From: Verrucomicrobiaceae bacterium | Lineage (GTDB): Bacteria > Verrucomicrobiota > Verrucomicrobiae > Verrucomicrobiales > Akkermansiaceae | Reading direction: 5' to 3' | Length of the DNA: 29,735 nucleotides | NCBI GenBank assembly: GCA_947372405.1 | Contig: CANBTO010000005.1 | Span: forward strand, 1-29,735 | Shown here: positions 7,916 to 14,912 of the stretch, one piece after another | Position numbering within the stretch: the first letter of the stretch is position 1 | Layout: every line of letters begins with the position of its first letter | Position numbers and translations under genes: made by a program | Notes under the pieces: generated by a model | Told to the model about the DNA's origin: nothing | Database searches by the model: none | Seen by the model: only the letters and a program-made list of their open reading frames with translations

Positions 7916-9411
7916 CGGTTGCTCGCGATGGTTTGAGCGCGGTCACGCAGCGCCTTGGAGGCGTGCTTGCGGTCATCGAAATCAATGGTGGTGTCCGAGA
8001 ATTGCTGCGTCGTTTCGTGGCCTTTGCCGGCGATCAGGATGATGTCGCCCGACAACGAGTTCTTCACGGCGTAGGCGATCGCCTCGGCGCGGTCGGGAAT
8101 GCTGATGTGGCCCATGCCGGCCATGCCGGATTCGATCTCGCGGATGATGGCTGACGGATCTTCGGAGCGCGGGTTGTCCGATGTGATGACACAGGCGTCG
8201 CTGTGGCGCGCGGCGGCGGCGGCCATCAGCGGGCGCTTGCCCTTGTCACGGTCTCCGCCACAGCCGAACACGGTGATGAGCCGGCGGGGGTCGAGCTCCT
8301 TGAGCGTGCGGCAGGCGTTTTCCAAAGCATCCGGGGTGTGCGCGTAATCGACGAACACGGTGGCTCCGCCGGCATTGCCGACGTTTTCCATGCGGCCGGG
8401 CACCTGCGGTGCGCTGGCCAGCGCGGCGACGGCTTCGCGCGGACGGATGCCGCAGGCGTTCGCGGCGGCGATCGCGGCCAGCAGGTTGTAAACATTGAAG
8501 CGGCCGATCAAGGGCGCGCGGACGAGGAAGGTTTTGCCCTTGGCCGCAAGTTCGAACTCCATGCCACGCGGGTTCTGGCGGAAGTTGTTCGCGCGGAAGT
8601 CGCAGTGCACGTTGAATCCGAAACGGCAGACCGGCATCCTGCCGTCGAGCGAGGCCGCGAGGTCGAGGCCGTAGGCGTCGTCGGTATTGATGACGGCGAC
8701 GGGTTTCTTGCCGTGTGGGTCCGCGGCAAGGGCGTGGAACCAGTCGGCCTTGGCCTGATAGTAGGCATCCATCGTGACGTGGTAGTCGAGATGGTCCTGC
8801 GTGAGGTTGGTGAAGACACAGGCGTCGAATCCGATTGCGGAGATCCGCTTCTGGTGGATGCCGTGGGAGGAAACCTCCATCGCAACACCGCGGCAGCCGT
8901 GGTCGTGCATCCTGCCAAGCAGCGCGGAGAGTTCGATCGAGCCGGGGGTCGTGTGTTTCGCGGTTTCCTGTTTCTCACCGTCGTCAACAAGGATGGTGCC
9001 TAACAGACCTGCGCGGTGCCACGCGGTCTTCATCACGTGATGGATGAGGAACGCGGTGGTGGTCTTGCCGTTGGTGCCGGTGACTCCGGCCATGGCCATG
9101 TTCATCCACGGATGGCCGGCGTGCAGCGATGCGAGTCTTGAAAGCGCCTCGCGGCTGTCCGGCACATGCAGCCAGGCGGTTTCACGTTTGAGGTCGGAGG
9201 GCGGCGCGGATTCCGCCAGAACCACCGCCGCTCCGGCGGCGAGGGCGTCGTTGATGAAACGGTGGCCGTCGATGGTGGTGCCGCGGATGGCGGCGAAGAG
9301 CATGCCGGGACCAACCTCGCGCGAGGAGGCTGTTAGAGCGGCAACCTCCGTGTCCATCGGGCCGGATGCCGTGACTCTTGAGAGGCAGGAAACTAGATCA
9401 CGGAGAATCAT
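7912..9411 (-). CDS. murE: UDP-N-acetylmuramoyl-tripeptide synthetase, meso-diaminopimelate type
   Basis: MurE adds the third residue of the stem peptide. The 499-residue protein has the ATP loop AGVTGTNGKTTTAF (about 108-121), the lysine-bearing YYQAKADWF motif, VDYAHTPDALENA and GKGHE. The sequence DNPRSEDP starting near residue 412 is the DNPR signature that known MurE enzymes use to bind meso-diaminopimelate; lysine-adding enzymes have a different motif. This predicts an mDAP-type peptidoglycan. The start overlaps the ftsI stop by four bases and the stop overlaps the murF start by four, so the three genes are translationally coupled. Confidence 0.97.
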   Translation of the reverse strand: MILRDLVSCLSRVTASGPMDTEVAALTASSREVGPGMLFAAIRGTTIDGHRFINDALAAGAAVVLAESAPPSDLKRETAWLHVPDSREALSRLASLHAGHPWMNMAMAGVTGTNGKTTTAFLIHHVMKTAWHRAGLLGTILVDDGEKQETAKHTTPGSIELSALLGRMHDHGCRGVAMEVSSHGIHQKRISAIGFDACVFTNLTQDHLDYHVTMDAYYQAKADWFHALAADPHGKKPVAVINTDDAYGLDLAASLDGRMPVCRFGFNVHCDFRANNFRQNPRGMEFELAAKGKTFLVRAPLIGRFNVYNLLAAIAAANACGIRPREAVAALASAPQVPGRMENVGNAGGATVFVDYAHTPDALENACRTLKELDPRRLITVFGCGGDRDKGKRPLMAAAAARHSDACVITSDNPRSEDPSAIIREIESGMAGMGHISIPDRAEAIAYAVKNSLSGDIILIAGKGHETTQQFSDTTIDFDDRKHASKALRDRAQTIASNR

Positions 9412-11339
9412 CGGGTTTTGACGGACGAGGAGGCGAGCGGAGCCGGAATGGGTTCGGTGGGTTTCAAGTTCATGTAGGCCGCCGCGCGCGCCGCGATGCG
9501 GGCGAAGGCGGGTGCGGCGATGGTGCCGCCGTAACGGGTGACCTTGTCGGTGCGCGGATCATCAATGACGACGACGCATACGAAGGCGGGATCATTCGCG
9601 GGCAGCATGCCCACGAAGGAGACGGTATAGCTGTTAGGAAGGTAGCCTCGGCCGTTGGGATTGTGGCGCTTGGCGGTGCCGGTCTTGCCGGCGACCTTGT
9701 AGCCCGGCACGGCTCCGAGGGTGGCGGTCCCGCCCGGCTCGACGACGGTCTGAAGCGCCTCACGCATCTTGCGGGCGATGTCCGGCTTGACCACCTGCCT
9801 TACGACTTCCGTCGGGAAGCTTTCCACCACCGTGCCATCGTTGGCGACGAGCGACTTGACGATTCTCGGCTTGAGCAGCTTTCCATCACTGGCGACGGCG
9901 GAGTAGGCGCAGGCCATCTGCAGCGGAGTCACGTTGAGGGCGTAGCCATATGCGGCGCGCGAGAAGTCCACGGCGTTGCCTGTGTTTTTGGCGATGCCGG
10001 AACTCTCGCCGCTGAGTTCGATGCCGGTCTTGCGGCCGAAGCCGAAGTTGTGCGCGTAGTCGTAGAACCTCTTCGCCCCGAGTTGACGGGCGAACTTGTA
10101 GGCTCCGATGTTGCTGGATTTGGCGAGCACGCCCTGGAGTGTGAGGTTTCCGTAGGGATGATGGTCCGGCACCTTGATATCGCCCTCCACGTAAAGACCG
10201 TTGTGGCAGAATACCGAGGTGAACGGAGTGGCCAGGCCTTCGTTGAGCACGCCGGATGTGGCGACCACCTTGAAGGTCGAACCGGGTTCGTAGATGGCCT
10301 GGGTCACGAAGTTGAAACCGTTTTTCGCGACGTCCTCCTTGTGGTTGAGATCGAAGTTCGGGCGGCTGGCCATTGCCAGGATCTCGCCGGTCTTCGGGTC
10401 CATGAGGACGACGGCTCCGCGATCGGACTGGAACTCCTTGAGGTTGGCGTCCATTTCCTCCTCGACGATGGCCTGCAGGCCCATGTCGATGGTCAGCTTC
10501 ACGTTGAGTCCGGCTCGTGGCGGGAGAAGACTGGCTGAATTGCCGGGAACAACGAGGCCGCGCGCGTCACGGAAATGCTCGCGCCATCCGTCACGCCCGG
10601 CGAGATACTGCTCCATCGTGGCTTCGATTCCGAAACGGCCGGTCACGCGGGTTTCGGTCTTGCCCTGATCATCGGTGTCCTCGACCTCCCCGGTGAAGCC
10701 GATGAGGTGGGTGGCGAGACTGGGAGCGGTGTACCAGCGCTTGATCGAGTTCTGGAACTCGAAGCCCTCGATCCAGTGCTTGTCCACTTCCTCGCGGAGG
10801 TTGTCCGCCAGGTCCTCGGGAAGATCCTTGGCGATGGGCAGCCATTTGCCTTTCGAGGATTCGATCTTTTCGCGAAGCTCGTCGCGGCGCATGCCGAGCG
10901 GTCTCGCCAGGACACCCACGGCATAGGCGAGGTGCTTCTGGACGATGGCCTCGGCGGTATCCGTGGCAAGGATCTCGCCACGCAGGGCGTTGATACGGCG
11001 ACGTTGTGCGGCGGGATCCAGATCGTTCCATCCCGGTTCGGAACTCGCCGCCTGATAGGCCAAACCGTAGCTCGCAAGCTTGGGGTCCATCAGATGGTTC
11101 TTGTCCACGTATACGGTGGATACCGGAATGCTCTTCGCAAGCGGCTCCTCGCGGCGGTCCACGATCATGCCGCGGATGGCGGGAAGTTTCTCCACGCGGT
11201 GGAAAGCCTTGCGCGAACTCTCCGCGTAGCGGTGACGGTCCACGAGCTGGATCTGAACCAACCGGCCTGAAAGCACACTGAGCCCGATCACCAGGATCGA
11301 GCACAGGACGATGCAGCGGTTCTGAAACGAGGACTTCAC
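9408..11339 (-). CDS. ftsI: Septal class B penicillin-binding protein (peptidoglycan transpeptidase)
   Basis: FtsI (PBP3) cross-links septal peptidoglycan and pairs with FtsW. The 643-residue protein has one N-terminal transmembrane helix (about 8-27), the class B dimerisation region with RGMIVDRREEPLA (about 56-68), and a transpeptidase domain. Its three active-site motifs are S354TFK in EPGSTFK, SSN at 408-410, and KTGT at 552-555. A non-catalytic insertion around residues 85-200 is rich in charged residues. The ATG is three bases after the ftsL-like stop. No PASTA domains are present, consistent with a Gram-negative-type enzyme. Confidence 0.96.
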   Translation of the reverse strand: MKSSFQNRCIVLCSILVIGLSVLSGRLVQIQLVDRHRYAESSRKAFHRVEKLPAIRGMIVDRREEPLAKSIPVSTVYVDKNHLMDPKLASYGLAYQAASSEPGWNDLDPAAQRRRINALRGEILATDTAEAIVQKHLAYAVGVLARPLGMRRDELREKIESSKGKWLPIAKDLPEDLADNLREEVDKHWIEGFEFQNSIKRWYTAPSLATHLIGFTGEVEDTDDQGKTETRVTGRFGIEATMEQYLAGRDGWREHFRDARGLVVPGNSASLLPPRAGLNVKLTIDMGLQAIVEEEMDANLKEFQSDRGAVVLMDPKTGEILAMASRPNFDLNHKEDVAKNGFNFVTQAIYEPGSTFKVVATSGVLNEGLATPFTSVFCHNGLYVEGDIKVPDHHPYGNLTLQGVLAKSSNIGAYKFARQLGAKRFYDYAHNFGFGRKTGIELSGESSGIAKNTGNAVDFSRAAYGYALNVTPLQMACAYSAVASDGKLLKPRIVKSLVANDGTVVESFPTEVVRQVVKPDIARKMREALQTVVEPGGTATLGAVPGYKVAGKTGTAKRHNPNGRGYLPNSYTVSFVGMLPANDPAFVCVVVIDDPRTDKVTRYGGTIAAPAFARIAARAAAYMNLKPTEPIPAPLASSSVKTR

Positions 11340-11342
11340 GGG

Positions 11343-11684
11343 CTAGGGCGCGGCGGAGGCGACGCTCCGTCTGTTAGACAGGGTGGGTTGGATCTCCTCG
11401 ACGACGTTGAGAGAGATCGGCCGCAGGTTGGATCCGTTCTCCTCAAGCTGTTTGCGGATGGTGAAGCGGTTGAGGAGCTGGTCCATGCGCATCTCGGTAG
11501 TGCGGATCTCGAGCCTGTCCTGCTCGACGCGACGGTCGATCGCATCGATGTCCCGGGTGATGCGGATCTGGCTGTTCTTGTAATAAACGTGGAGAACTCC
11601 CCCGGCGGCGATGATCGCGGCGCCGAAGAGCATCGCGAAAATGGGAAAGCCGGAGGCGCGGGTTTCGTTGCGGCGACGATTCAT
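11343..11684 (-). CDS. ftsL: FtsL-like cell division membrane protein
   Basis: The 113-residue protein is assigned to FtsL by position and architecture, because FtsL sequences are poorly conserved. It has a short basic N-terminus (MNRRRNETR), one transmembrane helix (about 12-35, FPIFAMLFGAAIIAAGGVLHVYY) and a charged helix likely to form a coiled coil (about 36-75). FtsL forms a complex with FtsB and FtsQ that activates FtsWI. The ORF is open upstream to 11828, but the ATG at 11684 overlaps the rsmH stop in ATGA and gives the expected topology, so it is preferred. It ends three bases before ftsI. Confidence 0.8.
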   Translation of the reverse strand: MNRRRNETRASGFPIFAMLFGAAIIAAGGVLHVYYKNSQIRITRDIDAIDRRVEQDRLEIRTTEMRMDQLLNRFTIRKQLEENGSNLRPISLNVVEEIQPTLSNRRSVASAAP

Positions 11685-13258
11685 GGCTTGGGGTCTAAAA
11701 GCCGTGCAACCCGCAGTTTTGCACTGCGGGCTCGCGGGTTCAGGGAGGTTTCTTCTGCTGTCGGTGTGATGGCCTTGCGGGCGAGAAGCTGGAATTGGAA
11801 ATCCGGATTCGGACGTGGTTCCGGCCACCCCGGATCATCGATGAATCCGGTGGAGCGATGCCGGAGGAATCGTTTGACCATGCGGTCCTCCAGGCTGTGG
11901 AACGTGATGATCAACAAGCGCCCTCCGGGTTTCAAAACCGATGGCGCGGCGGCAAGCGCGGCGGCGAGTGATTCGAGTTCCTCGTTGACCGCCATGCGGA
12001 TGGCTTGGAAAGCGCGCGTCGCCGGATGAGTCTTTCCGTGGCGGCCTACCGCTTTTTCAATGCAGGCGGCAAGTTCCAAGGTGGTGGAGAAAAGCTTGAT
12101 GGCACGTTGTTTCACAATGGCCGAGGCGATGCGGCGGGCTTTCGGTTCCTCGCCGAACTCGAAAAGGATGCGGACGAGATCAGCTTCGGCCCATTGATTC
12201 ACGACTTCCGCCGCAGTGCGCGGACTGGAAGGCCCCATCCGCATGTCAAGCGGACCCTCACGCATGAACGAAAATCCACGGGCGGCGGAATCGAGCTGGC
12301 GCGAGGAAACCCCGAGGTCTAACAAAAGCCCGTCGGCGCGTCCGTCGGCGCGGATCGCCGGGATTTCCTCAAGGCGCGAGAAATTTCCCTCCCAAGTGGA
12401 AAAACGTTCGCCATATTCCGATAGTCGCGCGTGCGCGTGCGCGAGAGCTTCCGGGTCGCGGTCAATGCCGAGCACGGTGGCTCCGGCCTTGAGGAACACC
12501 TCGCTGTGGCCGCCACCGCCAAGAGTTCCGTCGATGATGAACATGCCCGGAGCGGCTTGCATCCAGTCGGCAATCTCAGCGGGAAACACCGGAAGATGAT
12601 AGGCATCGGCTTCTCCGGGTGACGGGGCTTTTCCGGCTGTGGAAAAATCAGCGGGTGCTTGCGCCGACAACCAGCCAGAAGCGGAGCAAGCACCCGTAGG
12701 ATTCGCAAGACTGCGTGCTGTCCCGAGCGCGTCGTCCTGCGGTTTAATGAAAATCTGCGATGGTCGCGCCCAAAACACACCTGAATAGGCGCGAACCATC
12801 GGTTCAAATGACGAAAGAAGCCCTGTCCCGAGTAGCTTCATTCGCCCAGCCATGAAAGTCACCGGACGCCGCACCGACAACCAGCCAGGAGCGGTGCGGA
12901 CATCCGTGTTCTTGACAAGACGCCGTGCTGTCCCGAGCGCGCCGTCCTGTGTGTAGAGAAAATTTTGCGATGGCCGCGCGGACAACCAGCCAGAAGCCGC
13001 GCGGACCATCGTTTCAAATGACGAAAGAAGCCCTGTCCCGAGAAACTTCGAACGCCCAGCCATGAAAGTCACCGGACGCCGCACCGACAACCAGCCAGGA
13101 GCGGTGCGGACATCCGTGTTTTTGACAAGACGCCGTGCTGTCCCGAGCGCGCCGTCCTGTGAGGAAAGGAATCCCAACTCTGACGCCTGCGCGACGGAAG
13201 CCGAAGCCGCCGATGTGCGGACCGCGTCAAGCGCCAGAGTTGGTGGGGTGAACAACAT
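11681..13258 (-). CDS. rsmH: 16S rRNA (cytosine(1402)-N(4))-methyltransferase with unusual repeat-encoded N-terminal extension
   Basis: RsmH (MraW) N4-methylates C1402 of 16S rRNA using SAM. The conserved enzyme is residues 220-525 of this frame (position 12601 down to the stop), about 306 residues, the normal size. It contains the SAM loop IDGTLGGGGHSE, LLLDLGVSSRQLD, GFSFMREGPLDMRM and RLLIITFHSLEDRMVKRF. Upstream there is no nearby ATG. The frame stays open through the five-hairpin array to an ATG at 13258, 31 bases after the mraZ stop. Other in-frame starts are ATG 12799 (372 residues) and TTG 12670 (329 residues), neither with a clear ribosome site. The true start is therefore undecided; the enzyme identity is secure. 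The stop overlaps ftsL by four bases. Confidence 0.9.
   Translation of the reverse strand: MLFTPPTLALDAVRTSAASASVAQASELGFLSSQDGALGTARRLVKNTDVRTAPGWLSVRRPVTFMAGRSKFLGTGLLSSFETMVRAASGWLSARPSQNFLYTQDGALGTARRLVKNTDVRTAPGWLSVRRPVTFMAGRMKLLGTGLLSSFEPMVRAYSGVFWARPSQIFIKPQDDALGTARSLANPTGACSASGWLSAQAPADFSTAGKAPSPGEADAYHLPVFPAEIADWMQAAPGMFIIDGTLGGGGHSEVFLKAGATVLGIDRDPEALAHAHARLSEYGERFSTWEGNFSRLEEIPAIRADGRADGLLLDLGVSSRQLDSAARGFSFMREGPLDMRMGPSSPRTAAEVVNQWAEADLVRILFEFGEEPKARRIASAIVKQRAIKLFSTTLELAACIEKAVGRHGKTHPATRAFQAIRMAVNEELESLAAALAAAPSVLKPGGRLLIITFHSLEDRMVKRFLRHRSTGFIDDPGWPEPRPNPDFQFQLLARKAITPTAEETSLNPRARSAKLRVARLLDPKP
12652..13161. repeat. Array of five hairpin repeats at ~105-base spacing, two alternating types
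   Basis: Five stem-loops occur with loop starts at 12667, 12771, 12877, 12982 and 13087. Four share the plus-strand loop ACAACCAGCCAGRAG; the second has a diverged 17-base loop. Stem arms are 12652-12661/12687-12696, 12758-12770/12788-12801, 12863-12876/12892-12906, 12968-12981/12997-13011 and 13073-13086/13102-13116. Stem sequences differ (CGGGTGCTTG, CGATGGTCGCGCC, CCGCACCG, CCGCGCGG) but remain self-complementary, and the last four carry a single unpaired A at the same place in the 3' arm. Copies 1, 3 and 5 are followed by a GCTGTCCCGAGCGC tract, and copies 2 and 4 by GACGAAAGAAGCCCTGTCCC. Copies 3 and 5 are nearly identical. On the minus strand all five are in one open frame, with a GWLS-type peptide at four loops. 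Confidence 0.9.
13174..13243. repeat. Palindromic element with 13-base arms beside the hairpin array
   Basis: The arms CCAACTCTGACGC (13174-13186) and GCGCCAGAGTTGG (13231-13243) are inverted repeats with 12 of 13 positions complementary, enclosing 44 bases that contain GCGGACCGCG. It lies at the start of the long rsmH frame, between mraZ and hairpin five. The palindrome at 29371-29434 also has CAACTC/GAGTTG ends and the same GCGGACCGCG core, so the two may belong to one dispersed family. Confidence 0.7.
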
Positions 13259-13289
13259 TGCTGCTGTTGGGTGTGTGGTGGGTGAGTGT

Positions 13290-13781
13290 TTAGAAAAGGC
13301 CCATGTCGTCGTCTTCTTCCTCGTTCATCTCGAGGCCGAGCGTGACTTCGAAGTTCCCCTTGCTCCAGATTTCGAAGTGAGCGCCACGACCAGCGAGAAC
13401 CACGTCGGATTCCGCGGCGATGCCCGCCATTTCACTGAGATCCTTGGGAACGAGCAGTTTGCTCTGATCATTGACGGTGGCCTCGCGGCAACGCATTGCC
13501 AGCTTGCCAAGCAACCTGTTCTTTTCCGCAGGGGTCTTGTCGCAGCCTCTGATCAGCTCGACCTTCTCGTCGTAGGCCGCCTGACTCAGAACCTTGATGA
13601 CAGGCATGTCGTATTCTTTGGAAAACATCAGGAACAACAGAGAACCGGGCTCGGTCCGCCAAATCGCCGGGATGGAAACCCGGAATTTCGGGTCCATCTT
13701 GAAGGGCTTGAATCCCTTGTATGGCTGGAAAGTGCTGTTCACGTTGTTGCTGACAGTCGCGTCAGTGGTTGAGGAATACAC
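13290..13781 (-). CDS. mraZ: Transcriptional regulator MraZ
   Basis: MraZ is the DNA-binding regulator that heads most dcw clusters and represses its own operon. The first half-domain is clear: YKGFKPFKMDPKFRVSIPAIWR aligns with the family pattern 'F.G.....D.KGR.SIP...R' and carries the DxxxR motif (DPKFR). The second half-domain (NDQSKLLVPKDL) keeps the Asp but has Leu in place of the Arg. The C-terminus is acidic. The frame can start at GTG 13781 (163 residues, directly after an in-frame TAA) or at GTG 13742 (150 residues). The shorter form fits both the family N-terminus and the promoter-like elements overlapping 13773-13801. The longest frame is given here. Confidence 0.92.
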   Translation of the reverse strand: MYSSTTDATVSNNVNSTFQPYKGFKPFKMDPKFRVSIPAIWRTEPGSLLFLMFSKEYDMPVIKVLSQAAYDEKVELIRGCDKTPAEKNRLLGKLAMRCREATVNDQSKLLVPKDLSEMAGIAAESDVVLAGRGAHFEIWSKGNFEVTLGLEMNEEEDDDMGLF

Positions 13782-13801
13782 TTAGGTACACTTCGGATCA
13801 A
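13773..13801 (-). promoter_or_regulatory. Possible sigma-70-type promoter of the dcw operon
   Basis: On the minus strand TTGATC (13801-13796) is followed by a 17-base spacer and TATTCC (13778-13773). The -35 matches the consensus at four of six positions and the -10 is weak. The MraZ-like decamers occupy the spacer, which is a sensible place for repression. Transcription would begin near 13766, downstream of GTG 13781, and would imply that mraZ starts at GTG 13742. Confidence 0.3.
13775..13794 (-). promoter_or_regulatory. Putative MraZ binding boxes (tandem decamer)
   Basis: On the minus strand GAAGTGTACC and TAAGTGTATT are adjacent with a 10-base period. From memory, the MraZ box described in Mollicutes is AAAGTG followed by T/G and a three-base spacer, repeated in tandem; other bacteria also use 10-base-period direct repeats. 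Both decamers fit except for the first base. The location just before mraZ is where autoregulatory sites are expected. Only two boxes are seen, so the call is tentative. Confidence 0.45.
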
Positions 13802-14086
13802 GAATAAATTGAGGATAATTTAGTTTCCCGACAAAGCACTTAAAATCAATGGTTTGTGATTCAAAAAAATCAATAATCACCCCTCGGGTCCACGACTTTC
13901 CAAAAAATTAAGCCTGCTCTTATGGCTAAATTTCAATGGTTTTTGGCAATTTTTAAAATCAGTGTACCAAAATTTCAAATTCCACCACTTGAGTGTACGC
14001 AGCATTTTGAGGCCATACCCGGCTAGCGCAGGAACCCCGAAGTCGCGGCTTGTCAAGAAACCGGGAATATCAGAGCGTGCCGGGGC
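13782..14086. other. AT-rich divergent intergenic region between mraZ and the TPM-domain gene
   Basis: This stretch of about 305 bases is much more AT-rich than the flanking genes, as expected for a region carrying divergent promoters. Besides the elements next to mraZ, the octamer AGTGTACC recurs on the plus strand at 13971-13978 and as AGTGTACG at 13992-13999, 21 bases apart. I see no RNA gene, convincing terminator or additional coding sequence here. Confidence 0.5.
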
Positions 14087-14851
14087 ATGCGGAAGCTTCA
14101 TTACTGGATGGCAGGTTGGATACTTTGGGTTTCCATGATGCTGTCCGGATTCGGCCAGTCGCTGCCCGAGTGGCACTTGAGAGACATCGTGCCAAAGCCG
14201 CCCGAACTCGGCATTCGTGACGAAGGCGGGCTTTTCAGCCGGAATCCAGACGCCCAAAAACGGATTTCAGACCAGCTCCGCAAGCTGGAAACCGAGCACG
14301 GCTTCCGCATTTACCTGGTCGTCGAACCGGTCTTGATCGCCACCACCGCGCCGGAACTCGCTGCGCAGCTCCAGCAATCGTGGCTCCCTGAAGGAAACGG
14401 CCTGGTAGTCGTGTTCGAATCGGACAACCGCAGCCTAGGCTTTGGACGCGATCTCGGCACGGCACCGGACGAAAAACCAGCCATCGGGCGGGTTCCCACC
14501 CATGAAACCGAGGCCCTTCTGCTCCAGGCGACCTCGGCCACTGATTCAAAACTCGCCGTCGAGCCTTTTATGGAGGCCCTGATGGAAAACATCACAACGG
14601 AATTCAACGGTTACTTCGAACGGCGCGCCGCGCCGCTTCCGCCCGGTAGATCGCTGCGGCTTGGATTTCTAACCTTGGGCGCGCTGACTCTCCTCGCCCT
14701 CGCCGCGATTGCGGTAGGTTCCCTGGCAAGACTGCCCTCCATGGCTGGAGTCCGCACCTTCCGCTTTCCCGTCGTAGACCGTCCGGAACGCCTCGGAGCG
14801 CCATGCGGAGGTGGCAACGTCACTGTCCGGAAATTCAAGACCGGCAGCTGA
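14087..14851 (+). CDS. TPM-domain membrane protein (YgcG-like)
   Basis: The 254-residue protein has an N-terminal signal or anchor (about 5-24, WMAGWILWVSMMLSGFGQS), a TPM domain (about 42-180) and a second transmembrane helix (about 190-214), followed by a short tail with CGGGNVTVRKFKTGS. The TPM features are 'IRDEGGLFSRNPDAQKRI', 'LRKLETEHGFRIYLVVEP' and 'NGLVVVFESDNRSLGFG'. Related domains occur in the photosystem II repair protein TLP18.3/Psb32 and in bacterial YgcG proteins; their biochemical role outside plants is not settled. It is divergent from mraZ and is followed after 61 bases by a zincin gene on the same strand. Confidence 0.7.
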   Translation: MRKLHYWMAGWILWVSMMLSGFGQSLPEWHLRDIVPKPPELGIRDEGGLFSRNPDAQKRISDQLRKLETEHGFRIYLVVEPVLIATTAPELAAQLQQSWLPEGNGLVVVFESDNRSLGFGRDLGTAPDEKPAIGRVPTHETEALLLQATSATDSKLAVEPFMEALMENITTEFNGYFERRAAPLPPGRSLRLGFLTLGALTLLALAAIAVGSLARLPSMAGVRTFRFPVVDRPERLGAPCGGGNVTVRKFKTGS

Positions 14852-14912
14852 AGACCTGCATCCATGAGGTTTTCCGGATTGTGCGGATGCCCGACAACCG
14901 CTACTTCGATGC

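Noticed and set aside
8203..9003. Plus-strand ORF of 266 codons inside murE
   Set aside because: It is antisense to a well-conserved enzyme and has Gly/Val/Asp-rich shadow composition.
11685..11828. Longer start for the FtsL-like protein
   Set aside because: The extra 48 residues overlap the conserved end of rsmH and have no membrane or coiled-coil character; ATG 11684 forms the usual ATGA overlap.
12652..13161. CRISPR array
   Set aside because: The regular spacing comes from ~105-base units whose whole length is repeated, not short identical repeats with unique spacers, and no cas genes are present.
12652..13161. Integron cassette attC sites
   Set aside because: The stems lack the RYYYAAC/GTTRRRY core sites, no integrase gene is present, and the units are tandem within one frame rather than separating cassettes.
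13062..13772. Plus-strand ORF of 236 codons covering mraZ and part of the hairpin array
   Set aside because: It is antisense to clear mraZ, has no recognisable domains, and is explained by the high GC content.
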